Below are positions 49,195-57,365 of a stretch of 64,000 nucleotides of DNA, piece by piece. The stretch spans positions 124,001 through 188,000 of the forward strand of contig NZ_JAQKPV010000006.1 of the NCBI RefSeq assembly GCF_028200735.1, written 5' to 3'. Made by a program: the position numbers and the translations under genes. The DNA comes from Streptomyces sp. ACA25. Lineage in GTDB: Bacteria; Actinomycetota; Actinomycetes; Streptomycetales; Streptomycetaceae. The notes under the pieces are model-generated. The model was not told the DNA's origin, made no database searches, and saw only the letters and a list, made by a program, of their open reading frames with translations. How positions within the stretch are numbered: the stretch's first letter is position 1; each line of letters starts with the position of its first letter.

Positions 49195-49998
49195 ATGGAG
49201 AGTGAGGCAGGCGCAGGTCCGCCCGACTCCCTCGCGGGCGGGGCGCGGTCCCCGGCCGTGCGGCGGCACAGCCTCCGCGCGGCACCCGCCGGAGGGCCGG
49301 CCGGGGAGACGCCCGACGGCCCGCCCGGCACCGGCCCGCCCGGGGAGCCCTTGGCAGGAACCGACGGCGGCACGGCCGAGGACCTCCGGGTCCCGGACCC
49401 CGGCGCGCCCGGCCCCGCCGACGGGGTCGGAGCCGGCCGGCGGACGGGCCTGGTGCTTCTGATCACCGGCCTCATCGGCTGGCTGGCCGCGTTCCGCCTC
49501 ACGGTGGACGCGGACGCGCTGGGAGCCGACCCGTCGTACGTTCCGGCGTGCGACATCAACGATGTCGTCGGCTGCGGTGGCCTTCTCACCAGCTGGCAGG
49601 GCAGCCTGCTCGGGTTTTCGAACATGCTCCTCGGGCTGGGCGCCTTCGCCGTCGTCGCCACCCTGGGCGCCGCCGTACTCGGCGGGGCCCGCCTGCACCG
49701 CGTCCTCTGGCTCGCGCTGCAGACCGGCACGGTGGCCGGGCTGCTCTTCGTCCACTGGCTGATCCAGCAGTCGCTCTACGAGCTGAACAAGCTGTGCCCC
49801 TACTGCGTGGTCGTGTGGATCATCGTGATCCCGCTGTTCTGGTACGTGACCCTGCACAACCTGGAGCACCGGATCATCCCGGTGCCCGACCGCGGCCGGA
49901 AGGCGCTGCAGTGGGTGCTGGACACCCACTGGGTGATCCTCGGAGCCTGGTACGCGGTGATCGCCCTGCTGGTGTACCTCCGCTTCCAGCCCTTCTGA
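49195..49998 (+). CDS. Vitamin K epoxide reductase (VKOR) family protein
   Basis: 267 residues. The first about 80 residues are Pro/Gly-rich and cytoplasmic. Membrane helices follow with the VKOR elements Cys-Asp-Ile-Asn-Asp-Val-Val-Gly-Cys (loop cysteines) and Leu-Cys-Pro-Tyr-Cys-Val-Val-Val-Trp (quinone-reducing CxxC). In actinobacteria VKOR reoxidises DsbA-like proteins for disulfide formation, passing electrons to quinone. No thioredoxin domain is fused. It ends convergent to a BNR lipoprotein gene with a shared hairpin. Confidence 0.9.
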   Translation: MESEAGAGPPDSLAGGARSPAVRRHSLRAAPAGGPAGETPDGPPGTGPPGEPLAGTDGGTAEDLRVPDPGAPGPADGVGAGRRTGLVLLITGLIGWLAAFRLTVDADALGADPSYVPACDINDVVGCGGLLTSWQGSLLGFSNMLLGLGAFAVVATLGAAVLGGARLHRVLWLALQTGTVAGLLFVHWLIQQSLYELNKLCPYCVVVWIIVIPLFWYVTLHNLEHRIIPVPDRGRKALQWVLDTHWVILGAWYAVIALLVYLRFQPF

Positions 49999-50019
49999 GC
50001 CCTTCTGGCGCGCGATGTG

Positions 50020-50050
50020 CCGGGGCCCCGCACAAGGTGCCGGGCCCCGG
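50020..50050. terminator. Bidirectional terminator hairpin
   Basis: Arms 50020-50033 and 50037-50050 pair with a single mismatch around AAG, between two convergent genes. A direct repeat AGCCCTTCTG (49988-49997 and 49998-50007) precedes it at the VKOR stop. Confidence 0.65.
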
Positions 50051-50060
50051 TGCGGGCGTC

Positions 50061-50957
50061 TCAGCGCGCCGTGAGTGCCAGCCGCTGGGTGAAGGTGCGG
50101 CCTCCGTCCAGCGACTCGTGGACGCCGTCCTGGCCCGCGACCAGCAGGCGGTCCGCGTCGACCGCGGCCAGTGCCTGGGGCCGGCCCCCGGGAACAGTGC
50201 CGGCCTCCTTCCATTCCGCGCCGCCGTCCGGGCTGCGGAACACCACTCCGGCGGGGTCGACACCGTAGAGGGCGTCCTGCTCGGCCCACGACAGCAGCAT
50301 CAGCACGGGCTGGGCACCGGCACCGAAGGTCTCGCCGCCGTCGAGGCTGGTGACGACACCCTCCTGGGTGGTGCCCAGCACCATGTCCGGATCCTCCGGG
50401 GCGATGGCGATGTCCACCACCGGGACCTGCGCCCGGTCCTGCCACTGCACGTGGTCCTCGCTCACCCGCAGCATGCCGGTGACGCTGTCGTACCCGTACA
50501 CCGTGCCGTGCGCGTATTCCAGGGCGTGGAAGTCGGCCTCGCCGCCCAGCGAGCGGGACTCCCAGGTACGTCCGGCGTCGGTGGACTCCAGCAGACCGCG
50601 GTTCGACGGCTCGTCGCTGCCGGCCGCCGGATGGCCGCTGCCGAGGAAGTGCCCGGGCCCGGCCACGGCGAAGCCCATGTAGTCGGCCTCGTCGCTGACC
50701 ACCTCCCACCCGCCGTCCTCGTCGACGGCCAGCACGCCCTCGTGGGTGGCGACGTACAGGGTGTCGTCCGCCGGGTCGATGCCCAGGCCGTGCACGTGGC
50801 TGACCGCCGCCGCCTCGGCCGTGGGCCCGGCGTCCGGCTCCGCGCCGGCGTCCGGGGAGGCTTCGGGACCGGATCCTCCGGAGCAGGCGGCGAGCGCGGT
50901 CGCGAGCAGCGCCGCGACGGAGACGGAAACGGTGCGGGTGCGGGTACGGGGAGCCAT
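50061..50957 (-). CDS. BNR/sialidase-like repeat lipoprotein (F510_1955-like)
   Basis: 298 residues. The signal peptide ends Thr-Ala-Leu-Ala-Ala-Cys (Cys25), indicating a lipoprotein. The rest consists of beta-propeller repeats with several Asp-box-like motifs (Ser-Thr-Asp-Ala-Gly-Arg-Thr-Trp, Ser-Leu-Asp-Gly-Gly-Glu-Thr-Phe, Ser-Pro-Asp-Gly-Gly-Ala-Glu-Trp, Ser-Leu-Asp-Gly-Gly-Arg-Thr-Phe). A short His-Val-His-Gly-Leu motif near residue 54 is typical of the F510_1955 family. No catalytic residues of sialidase are evident. ATG 50957 has GAGG upstream. Confidence 0.82.
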   Translation of the reverse strand: MAPRTRTRTVSVSVAALLATALAACSGGSGPEASPDAGAEPDAGPTAEAAAVSHVHGLGIDPADDTLYVATHEGVLAVDEDGGWEVVSDEADYMGFAVAGPGHFLGSGHPAAGSDEPSNRGLLESTDAGRTWESRSLGGEADFHALEYAHGTVYGYDSVTGMLRVSEDHVQWQDRAQVPVVDIAIAPEDPDMVLGTTQEGVVTSLDGGETFGAGAQPVLMLLSWAEQDALYGVDPAGVVFRSPDGGAEWKEAGTVPGGRPQALAAVDADRLLVAGQDGVHESLDGGRTFTQRLALTAR

Positions 50958-51271
50958 GGAAGTCCTCGGTGGGGGCGGGGCTGCGGGACGGAGGGCCGCG
51001 ACGTGCCGCGGGCCCTCCACCCCAAGCTACAACCGGCGTGCCGCGCGGGCGGCGGGCCGTCCGGCCCCGTGCGGAGAAGGGGCCCAACGGCCCTGCCGCG
51101 GCCCGCCGCAGTGCCCCCGGTGGGCCTTCCGCCGGGACCAACGGCCCCTGTGGGCGGTGCGGTCGTGGGACGAGAGTCACGGAGTGTCAGCCTTTGGGGC
51201 TCCGGAGACCGGTTTGCCTGCCCGGATTCCCACTGCCGCCGACGTCCTCGCACGAAGGAGAAGGGCGACTC

Positions 51272-51766
51272 ATGACGGCCTTGAAGGAATTCACCGAGGC
51301 GTTCAGCGCCGAACACCGGCAGGTCCGCGACCTGCTGCTCGAACTGGTCGACGCGTTCGGCAAGCAGGACATCGCACGGGTCCGCGCGCTGGTCGGCACC
51401 GTGGCCGAGGCCACCGGCCCGCACTTCCGGTACGAGGAAGAGGCGATGTACCCGCAGCTGGTGCACATCTTCGGAACCACCTACGTGGAGAAGCTGCTCG
51501 CCGACCACGACGGGGCGATCCGCAACGCGCGCGAACTCCTCGGCCTCAGCTCCCTGGCCTCGCTCACCCCCGCGCAGGCCGCCCGCGGGGTGGAGCTGAC
51601 CCGCGAGATCCTGCCGCACGTCAGCGACTGCGAAGGGCTCTCCATCATGGTCGAGACGTTCCCCGAGGCGGACATCGACCGCATCCTCACCACGCGGGCC
51701 GCCGCCCAGGACGCCGGCCTCGACCTGCTCACCTGGGCCGCCACCGAACGCGACCGGCGTGCCTGA
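51272..51766 (+). CDS. Hemerythrin domain protein
   Basis: 164 residues forming a four-helix diiron protein. Likely ligands are His in Ala-Glu-His-Arg-Gln (near 14), His-Phe-Arg-Tyr-Glu-Glu-Glu (about 51-57), Asp-His-Asp (about 79-81) and His-Val-Ser-Asp (near 118). Such proteins bind oxygen or NO or store iron. AAGGAG lies 11 bases before ATG 51272. The next gene starts 8 bp before this stop, so translation is probably coupled. Confidence 0.85.
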   Translation: MTALKEFTEAFSAEHRQVRDLLLELVDAFGKQDIARVRALVGTVAEATGPHFRYEEEAMYPQLVHIFGTTYVEKLLADHDGAIRNARELLGLSSLASLTPAQAARGVELTREILPHVSDCEGLSIMVETFPEADIDRILTTRAAAQDAGLDLLTWAATERDRRA

Positions 51767-53198
51767 GGAGAGGCCCGCACCGGCCGTGATCCAGGGCGGT
51801 ATGGGGATCGGGGTCTCCGGGTGGCGGCTGGCAGCGGCCGTGGCCCGGACGGGGCAGCTGGGAGTGGTGTCCGGGGTGGCCCTGGACACCACCCTGGCGC
51901 GCCGTCTGCAGCGCGGTGACCCCGGCGGTGACCTGCGGCGTGCCCTGGCGCACTTCCCGTACCCGGAGGTGGCGGAGCGGATCCTGCGCCGGTACTTCGT
52001 GTCCGGCGGCATCGCCCCGGGCCGCCCGTTCCGCCCGGTGCCCCGGCTGGGACTGCGCCCGCACCGGGCCCGCGACGAGCTGACCGTGGCGGGCAACTTC
52101 ACCGAGGTGTGGCTGGCCCGGGAAGGACACGACGGCCCGGTCGGCATCAACTACCTGGAGAAGGTGCAGCTCGCCACTCCGGCCGCTGCGTACGGGGCGA
52201 TGCTCGCCGGCGTGGACTACGTCCTGATGGGTGCGGGAATCCCCAGCGAGATCCCTGCCCTGCTGGACGCCCTGGCCCGGCACGCGCCCGCGGAACTGTC
52301 GGTGACCGTCAGCGGCAGCGAGGAGCGCCACATCCTCACGTTCGACCCCGTCGACCGGATCGGCACCCCGGCCGGTACCCGGCCCGGGGCACTGCCGGAG
52401 CCGCTGCGCCGCCCCCGCATGCTGGCCATCGTGTCCTCCACCGTGCTGGCCACCTACCTGTGCCGGTCCCCGGCCACCCGTCCGGACGGTTTCGTCCTGG
52501 AGACGCCGAGCGCCGGCGGTCACAGCGCCCCGCCCCGCGGCCGGATGCGGCTCAGTGGCACCGGCGAGCCGGTGTACGGGCCGAGGGACGCCCTCGACCT
52601 GGCCGGTGTGGCCCGCCTCGGGCTGCCGTTCTGGCTGGCCGGCGGCTACGGCACCCCCGAAGGGCTCGCCGAGGCCCGGGCGGCCGGGGCCACCGGGATC
52701 CAGGCCGGGACGGTCTTCGCCCTGTGCCGCGAGTCGGGCCTGGACCCGGCGCTGCGGCGGCAGGTCAGGGACCGGGCGGCGCTCGGCACGCTGACCGTGC
52801 TCAACGCCCCCGACACCTCCCCTGCCGGGTTCCCGTTCAAGGTGGCAGGGCTGCCGGAGACCCTCTCGGAGCCGGACACCTACCAGGAGCGCCCCCGGCT
52901 CTGTGACCTCGGATACCTGCGTACCCCCTACCTGTCACCGGCCGGCTCGGTCGGTTACCGCTGCGCCGCCGAACCGGTCGACGCCTATGTGCGCAAGGGC
53001 GGCGCGGAGCAGGACACGGCCGGGCGCCGTTGCCTGTGCAACGCGCTCACCGCGGACATCGGGCTCGGCCAGCACCGGTCCGACGGCTACGCCGAACCGG
53101 CCCTGGTGACCCTCGGACAGGACCTCAGCTGTCTGGAAGGGCTGCCCTCCGACGACTGCTCCGCGGCCGACGTGGTCGCTCACCTGCTGGGCGGCTGA
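51759..53198 (+). CDS. Nitronate monooxygenase / 2-nitropropane dioxygenase-like flavoprotein
   Basis: 479 residues, FMN-dependent TIM barrel. The start Val-Ile-Gln-Gly-Gly-Met-Gly-Ile-Gly-Val-Ser-Gly is the family N-terminal motif; Glu-Thr-Pro-Ser-Ala-Gly-Gly-His and Trp-Leu-Ala-Gly-Gly-Tyr-Gly-Thr form the phosphate-binding parts. The protein is longer than PfaD-free nitronate monooxygenases (about 350) because of a Cys-containing C-terminal extension (about 385-479). Oxidative denitrification of nitronates would fit a nitrogen-oxide island. GTG 51759 overlaps the hemerythrin end. Confidence 0.85.
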   Translation: MPEERPAPAVIQGGMGIGVSGWRLAAAVARTGQLGVVSGVALDTTLARRLQRGDPGGDLRRALAHFPYPEVAERILRRYFVSGGIAPGRPFRPVPRLGLRPHRARDELTVAGNFTEVWLAREGHDGPVGINYLEKVQLATPAAAYGAMLAGVDYVLMGAGIPSEIPALLDALARHAPAELSVTVSGSEERHILTFDPVDRIGTPAGTRPGALPEPLRRPRMLAIVSSTVLATYLCRSPATRPDGFVLETPSAGGHSAPPRGRMRLSGTGEPVYGPRDALDLAGVARLGLPFWLAGGYGTPEGLAEARAAGATGIQAGTVFALCRESGLDPALRRQVRDRAALGTLTVLNAPDTSPAGFPFKVAGLPETLSEPDTYQERPRLCDLGYLRTPYLSPAGSVGYRCAAEPVDAYVRKGGAEQDTAGRRCLCNALTADIGLGQHRSDGYAEPALVTLGQDLSCLEGLPSDDCSAADVVAHLLGG

Positions 53199-53254
53199 AG
53201 CCCGTCGAGCGGCGTCCCGAGCGGCCGGCTCTCCCGACGGCCGGGGGACCGGCC

Positions 53255-53276
53255 GCCGGACGGGGAGACGTCCGGC
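53255..53276. terminator. Hairpin between convergent genes
   Basis: GCCGGACG and CGTCCGGC form a perfect 8-bp stem with a GGGAGA loop in the 115-bp gap between the flavoprotein and the MFS gene. Confidence 0.5.
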
Positions 53277-53313
53277 CGCCGCGGAGGGCGGGAGTGCGCC
53301 CGTCCCACCCGGG

Positions 53314-54519
53314 TCAGCCGGCGCCGGCGAGGTCGGGCACGGGTGCCGCTGCCGCCGCCCGCCGGTTCCACAGGAAGCCGACGGAGGCCAGGGCCAGACC
53401 GCCCAGCCCTGCGGCGACGAACCCCCAGCCGGGCGAACTGTGGTCGATGGCCAGCCCGACCGCCGGGCTGCCCAGCGCGAAGCCGATCCGGGTCGCCGCG
53501 TCCTGCATTCCCATCGCCTCACCCCGCACCCGGGCGGGGGCGAGCCTGCTGACGGACTCGGTGGTCGAGGCCAGGGTCGGGGTGCACAGGAGGTTCATCG
53601 GGACGAGCGCGAGCGCCAGCAGCCACCAGGGATCCGCGAACAGCCCGACAGGCAGCACCAGCAGTGCCATCAGCGCCATCAGCTTGCCCTGCGGCAGCGA
53701 CCGCCGGACTGCTCCGTGCACCAGCCCGCCCGCGATCGAGGCCACCGCCATGAGGGCGATCACCACGCCCGTCCAGGCGACCTCCCCGTTCTCCCGCAGC
53801 GCGGCGAGCACGGCGATCTCGGTACCGATCAGGGTGAACAGCGCCCCGGTGGCGATCAGCAGGGTCCCGATCAGCCTGCCGTGCAGCCAGCTGCGCAGCG
53901 GGGGCCGGACGTCCTTCCGGTTGCGCACCGGCTCACCGGCGCCGCGGACCGGGGGGTTCAGCACGAACAGCGCGGTGGACGTCAGTGCGAAGCAGAGTCC
54001 GATGCCGGTGAGCGCCGTGCTGGAGGAGTACTGCGTGAGCAGCAGGACGCCCGCGGCCGGGCCGATCATGAACGAGGCCTCCACCCCGATCGAGTCCAGG
54101 GAGAACGCGGCCCGGAGCCGGTCCTGGGGAACCAGCGCGCTGAGCACCTGCCGGGAGAGGGAGCCCACGGGCACGGCGAACATCCCGGCAGGCAGCGCGA
54201 TCAGCGCCAGTGCAGGGTAGGGCAGGTGCGGAACGCTCACCCAGAACGCGGCCGAACAGGTGCCGCAGACGGCGACCACCGGGCGCAGCCCGTACCGGTC
54301 GATCATCCTGCCCAGGGTGGGCGCGGCGAGCGCGCTGCCGACCATCACCATGGTGCCCAGCAGTCCGGCCGCCCCGTAGCCGCGACCGAGGGTGCCGACG
54401 GTGTGGAGGGTCAGCAGGATGCCCATGGCCGTCATCGGCAGCCGGGCGACGAACATCAGCAGCATCGACGTCCGCACCCGGGGAACGGCGAGCACGCGGC
54501 GGTACGGTTGCAGCGACAT
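53314..54519 (-). CDS. MFS transporter
   Basis: 401 residues with about 12 membrane helices and the MFS loop 2-3 motif Gly-Arg-Met-Ile-Asp-Arg-Tyr-Gly-Leu-Arg. It most resembles drug-efflux type facilitators of actinomycetes; the substrate is unknown. ATG 54519 is chosen because the first helix begins soon after; an open frame extends upstream to 54783 but lacks family character and would overlap the start of the divergent protease gene. It could export a product linked to the neighbouring conflict module or be unrelated. Confidence 0.88.
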   Translation of the reverse strand: MSLQPYRRVLAVPRVRTSMLLMFVARLPMTAMGILLTLHTVGTLGRGYGAAGLLGTMVMVGSALAAPTLGRMIDRYGLRPVVAVCGTCSAAFWVSVPHLPYPALALIALPAGMFAVPVGSLSRQVLSALVPQDRLRAAFSLDSIGVEASFMIGPAAGVLLLTQYSSSTALTGIGLCFALTSTALFVLNPPVRGAGEPVRNRKDVRPPLRSWLHGRLIGTLLIATGALFTLIGTEIAVLAALRENGEVAWTGVVIALMAVASIAGGLVHGAVRRSLPQGKLMALMALLVLPVGLFADPWWLLALALVPMNLLCTPTLASTTESVSRLAPARVRGEAMGMQDAATRIGFALGSPAVGLAIDHSSPGWGFVAAGLGGLALASVGFLWNRRAAAAAPVPDLAGAG

Positions 54520-54755
54520 GACCTTGTTCAGTCCCCGTCCTGGTGGCTTCGGTGCCCGGTCGGGGCACCCGGTGCCGGGCGGTGTGGGCCGGCACCGCAC
54601 AGTCTCCCCGCCGCGGGCCGGCCGGTGGTCACCGGGCGTCCGCGGCCGATGGGAGTCCGCACCTTCTGATGACAGGCGTGGGCTGTCCGACTTACCCTGA
54701 CGTGTCGTACCGGCGCGGTGTTCGCCGCGTCGCCGCACGGTGCACAGGGGGGCGT

Positions 54756-55760
54756 GTGGGGGCAGAGGACGAGGACCGGGCACCGCCGCGAGCCGCCTTC
54801 TCCTGGCGTGCCCGCATCCGCGGCCGCCCGGGTACGGACATCGTGGGCGCCGCTGTGCTGGTGCCGGGGGGACGGCTGCTGACGTGTGCGCACGTCGTGG
54901 AGGCGGCGCTGCGGACCCCCCGTACCCCGGTGGCGCCCGACGGTACGGTGCTGGTGGACTTTCCCGCCGCCCCGGAGGGAGACGCGCCCTTGCGCGCCCG
55001 CGTGGCGGAGGACGGCTGGCTGCGCTCGGGGCCGGCGGGAGACCTCGCGGTGCTGCGGCTGCTGGAGCCGCTGCCCCCGGGGCCGGAGCCCGCGCCGACC
55101 GGCGGCTGCGGCCTGCGGGCGGGCTTCGAGGTGGCGGCGTTCGGCCACCCGCCCGCCGTGCCCACCGGGGTGTGGTCGCGGGCCCGGGTGGCCGGTGCGG
55201 GCGGTCCGCACCCCGGATGGCAGCAGCTCGACGGTCTCGGCGGAGGCGGTGCCAGGATGGAGCGGGGCTTCAGCGGCGCCGGGGCCTGGGACGTGGAGCG
55301 GAGCCGGGTGACCGGGGTGGTCGCCGCAGTCCTGGAGACCAGGGAGCCCGGTCCCACCGCGGTCGCCTGGATGATTCCGCTGGACGTCCTGCGCGGAACC
55401 CGGTTCGGCACGCTGTCCGCCGGGAATGCCGCGGGCGGGGGGAGTGCCGCCGCCGGCAGCACATCTCCGGCCGGGCTGTGGCCGCTGGTGGAGTGCCTGC
55501 AGGCGGTGGAAGCGGTGGGGGCGGACGGCGGGGCCGCTCTGCTGTCGCTCCTGCCGGGCAGGATCAGCGGCAGCATTCCACGACAGAGCAGACCGCACCT
55601 CCAGCTCTTCCACACCGTGCGCCGGTGCGGGGAGTTCGAGGACGGCCCGGCGGCCCTGGTGGAGGCCGTGCGGAGGATCGACGGGGAGACGATCGCGATG
55701 AAGCGTTTTGCGGACCTGGCCGGACGGACGTGGCCACGGCAGCTGGGCGACCATGAGTGA
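54756..55760 (+). CDS. Trypsin-like serine protease with C-terminal effector-associated domain
   Basis: 334 residues without signal peptide, hence cytoplasmic. The triad is His46 (Leu-Thr-Cys-Ala-His-Val-Val), Asp96 (Gly-Asp-Leu-Ala-Val-Leu) and Ser173 (Gly-Phe-Ser-Gly-Ala-Gly). A linker is followed by a helical domain (about 245-330) that resembles residues 10-90 of the next protein, as expected of an effector-associated domain for homotypic recruitment. GTG 54756 has AGGGGGG immediately upstream; ATG 54669 is an alternative. The stop overlaps the VMAP gene by 8 bp. Its role as the executing protease of a conflict system is inferred from family knowledge. Confidence 0.83.
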   Translation: MGAEDEDRAPPRAAFSWRARIRGRPGTDIVGAAVLVPGGRLLTCAHVVEAALRTPRTPVAPDGTVLVDFPAAPEGDAPLRARVAEDGWLRSGPAGDLAVLRLLEPLPPGPEPAPTGGCGLRAGFEVAAFGHPPAVPTGVWSRARVAGAGGPHPGWQQLDGLGGGGARMERGFSGAGAWDVERSRVTGVVAAVLETREPGPTAVAWMIPLDVLRGTRFGTLSAGNAAGGGSAAAGSTSPAGLWPLVECLQAVEAVGADGGAALLSLLPGRISGSIPRQSRPHLQLFHTVRRCGEFEDGPAALVEAVRRIDGETIAMKRFADLAGRTWPRQLGDHE

Positions 55761-57246
55761 ACTCCCGGCGGCGGACGACGCGGAGCTGCCGGTCCGGCTG
55801 GTCGACGCGCTGATGAAGGTCTCGGTGCTGGACGACCTCGAGAACCGCAGGCTGTGCACGTCCCTTGCCATGGACCGGCTGGGAGTGCGCCTGTCGGTGC
55901 CGGAACGGTCCGAGAAGCGGGTCCATGTGGTGGCGATGGTGCGGGCTTTCGGCACGGTGGACACCGGTCTGCGGGAGCTGACCGGCGCCGTGCACCACCT
56001 CGCCGGCTACGACCTGCCCTCCCAGCACGCGCTGGGGCTGGTCGATCCGGTGCTGCCGCCCGTTCTCGACGAGCCCGGCCGGCGCGAGCTGGCCGGGTTG
56101 CTGGCCGGGCTGGACCGCGGGACGGTGCCCGAGCTCCCCGCGCTCTACCACGCCGTGGCGGGCGACTCCTTCGGCCCGCTCCCGGGGGGCGTGCACACCG
56201 CCTGGGACGCGCACGAGCTGCTGGCGCACACCAACCGGCCGGCCGCCGCCGGTGCTTCGCGGAGCATGCGCTTCCTCCAGGAGCTGGCCGCCGTCCAGCG
56301 GCCGGAGCTGGGGGACCGGATCCGCAGCTGGGTGAGCCGTCAGGTGCGGGACTCCGCGGGGGACAGCACGGCGGCCCAGCGCGTGCTGGACGACGCCCGC
56401 CGGAACACCGGGAGCTGGCGGGACGCAGCGCGGAGCCCCGCCCATCTGCTGATCCGGCTGTATCCCTCCACCAGCGCCGCCGAACGCGTCCATGTCACCT
56501 GCTGGACGAACACCGGCGAGGAGTGGGCGCCCCGCCGGCGCGACGACCGCACCGTGCCGCGCGCCGAAGTGCGGCAGCACGTGGCGGCCCTGGTGGACCG
56601 GGAGGAGATCCGGCTGCGGGAACACCGGGGGGAGGTGGTGCTGGAGTTCATCCTGCCTGCCTCCCTGATGAACGAGCCGGTGGAGAACTGGCCCCGGGCC
56701 GGAGCCTTCCCGGCCGGCCGGCCCTGGGGCAGTGATGACGGCGGGCCCCCGCTGTGGCAGGACTACGCGGTCGTGGTGCGCAGTCTGGAGCGCATCGAGG
56801 CCCTGCAACTGCACCGGGTGTGGAACGAGCGCTGGGACGTGCTCAGAAGCGGGGTCGGCAGCGCCCGCGCGCATCACTGCGCACAGGGCGACGGAGCCCG
56901 TCGGAACCAGCTCTACGCGCGGCTCAAGGAGAACGCGGACGTCGTGCTCATGGCGCTGGGCTCACCGCCCGACGACGAGCACGGGAGGAACGAGCTGTTC
57001 ACCGGCCTGCAGGCCGGTCTCCCCCTGTTCGTCTGGAGTCACCGGGGCAGCCTGGCCGCCCCCGCCCGGTCGGTCGTCGAGGCGCTGCTGGAAGCCCGGT
57101 TGAGCGAGTTGCCGGAGCGGCTCAGGCCCTTGCGCTCGCCTCCCGGGACGCGGGATTATGAGTCCGGGGACTCCACCAGTTCTCGTATCGCCGTGCTGTG
57201 GGACGACCCGGACCGGCTCCCGGAGATTCCGGCGCCGGTGACCTGA
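55753..57246 (+). CDS. vWA-MoxR-associated protein (VMAP)
   Basis: 497 residues. The N-terminus (about 10-90) shares the effector-associated pattern of the preceding protease's C-terminus. A second helical domain lies at about 105-205. The C-terminal half (about 215-490) is VMAP-C: His-Leu-Leu-Ile-Arg-Leu-Tyr-Pro-Ser, Val-Leu-Glu-Phe-Ile-Leu-Pro-Ala-Ser-Leu-Met-Asn-Glu-Pro-Val-Glu and Tyr-Ala-Val-Val-Val-Arg-Ser-Leu-Glu-Arg. VMAPs are proposed adaptors linking effectors to vWA-MoxR ATPase chaperone pairs; both partners follow here. ATG 55753 lies in the overlap with the protease gene. Confidence 0.83.
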   Translation: MSELPAADDAELPVRLVDALMKVSVLDDLENRRLCTSLAMDRLGVRLSVPERSEKRVHVVAMVRAFGTVDTGLRELTGAVHHLAGYDLPSQHALGLVDPVLPPVLDEPGRRELAGLLAGLDRGTVPELPALYHAVAGDSFGPLPGGVHTAWDAHELLAHTNRPAAAGASRSMRFLQELAAVQRPELGDRIRSWVSRQVRDSAGDSTAAQRVLDDARRNTGSWRDAARSPAHLLIRLYPSTSAAERVHVTCWTNTGEEWAPRRRDDRTVPRAEVRQHVAALVDREEIRLREHRGEVVLEFILPASLMNEPVENWPRAGAFPAGRPWGSDDGGPPLWQDYAVVVRSLERIEALQLHRVWNERWDVLRSGVGSARAHHCAQGDGARRNQLYARLKENADVVLMALGSPPDDEHGRNELFTGLQAGLPLFVWSHRGSLAAPARSVVEALLEARLSELPERLRPLRSPPGTRDYESGDSTSSRIAVLWDDPDRLPEIPAPVT

Positions 57247-57311
57247 TATTCGGTGCGGTGACGCTCCGTCGGTCCGGTCTCACGAATTCGTACCCTGCCG
57301 CCCGACGCAAC

Positions 57312-57319
57312 GTCTAAGG
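57312..57319 (+). promoter_or_regulatory. Possible -10 upstream of the MoxR ATPase
   Basis: TCTAAGGT contains TAAGGT (57314-57319), about 47 nt before ATG 57366, in the 119-bp gap after the VMAP gene. There is no clear -35. It may give the ATPase and STAND genes their own promoter. Confidence 0.28.
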
Positions 57320-57365
57320 TGAACCGGCCGAGGGTGGCCGGCGCACCTGTCACCGGACCAGCACG

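Noticed and set aside
54520..54783. N-terminal extension of the MFS transporter frame
   Set aside because: No hydrophobic or family signal, and it would overlap the divergent protease start.
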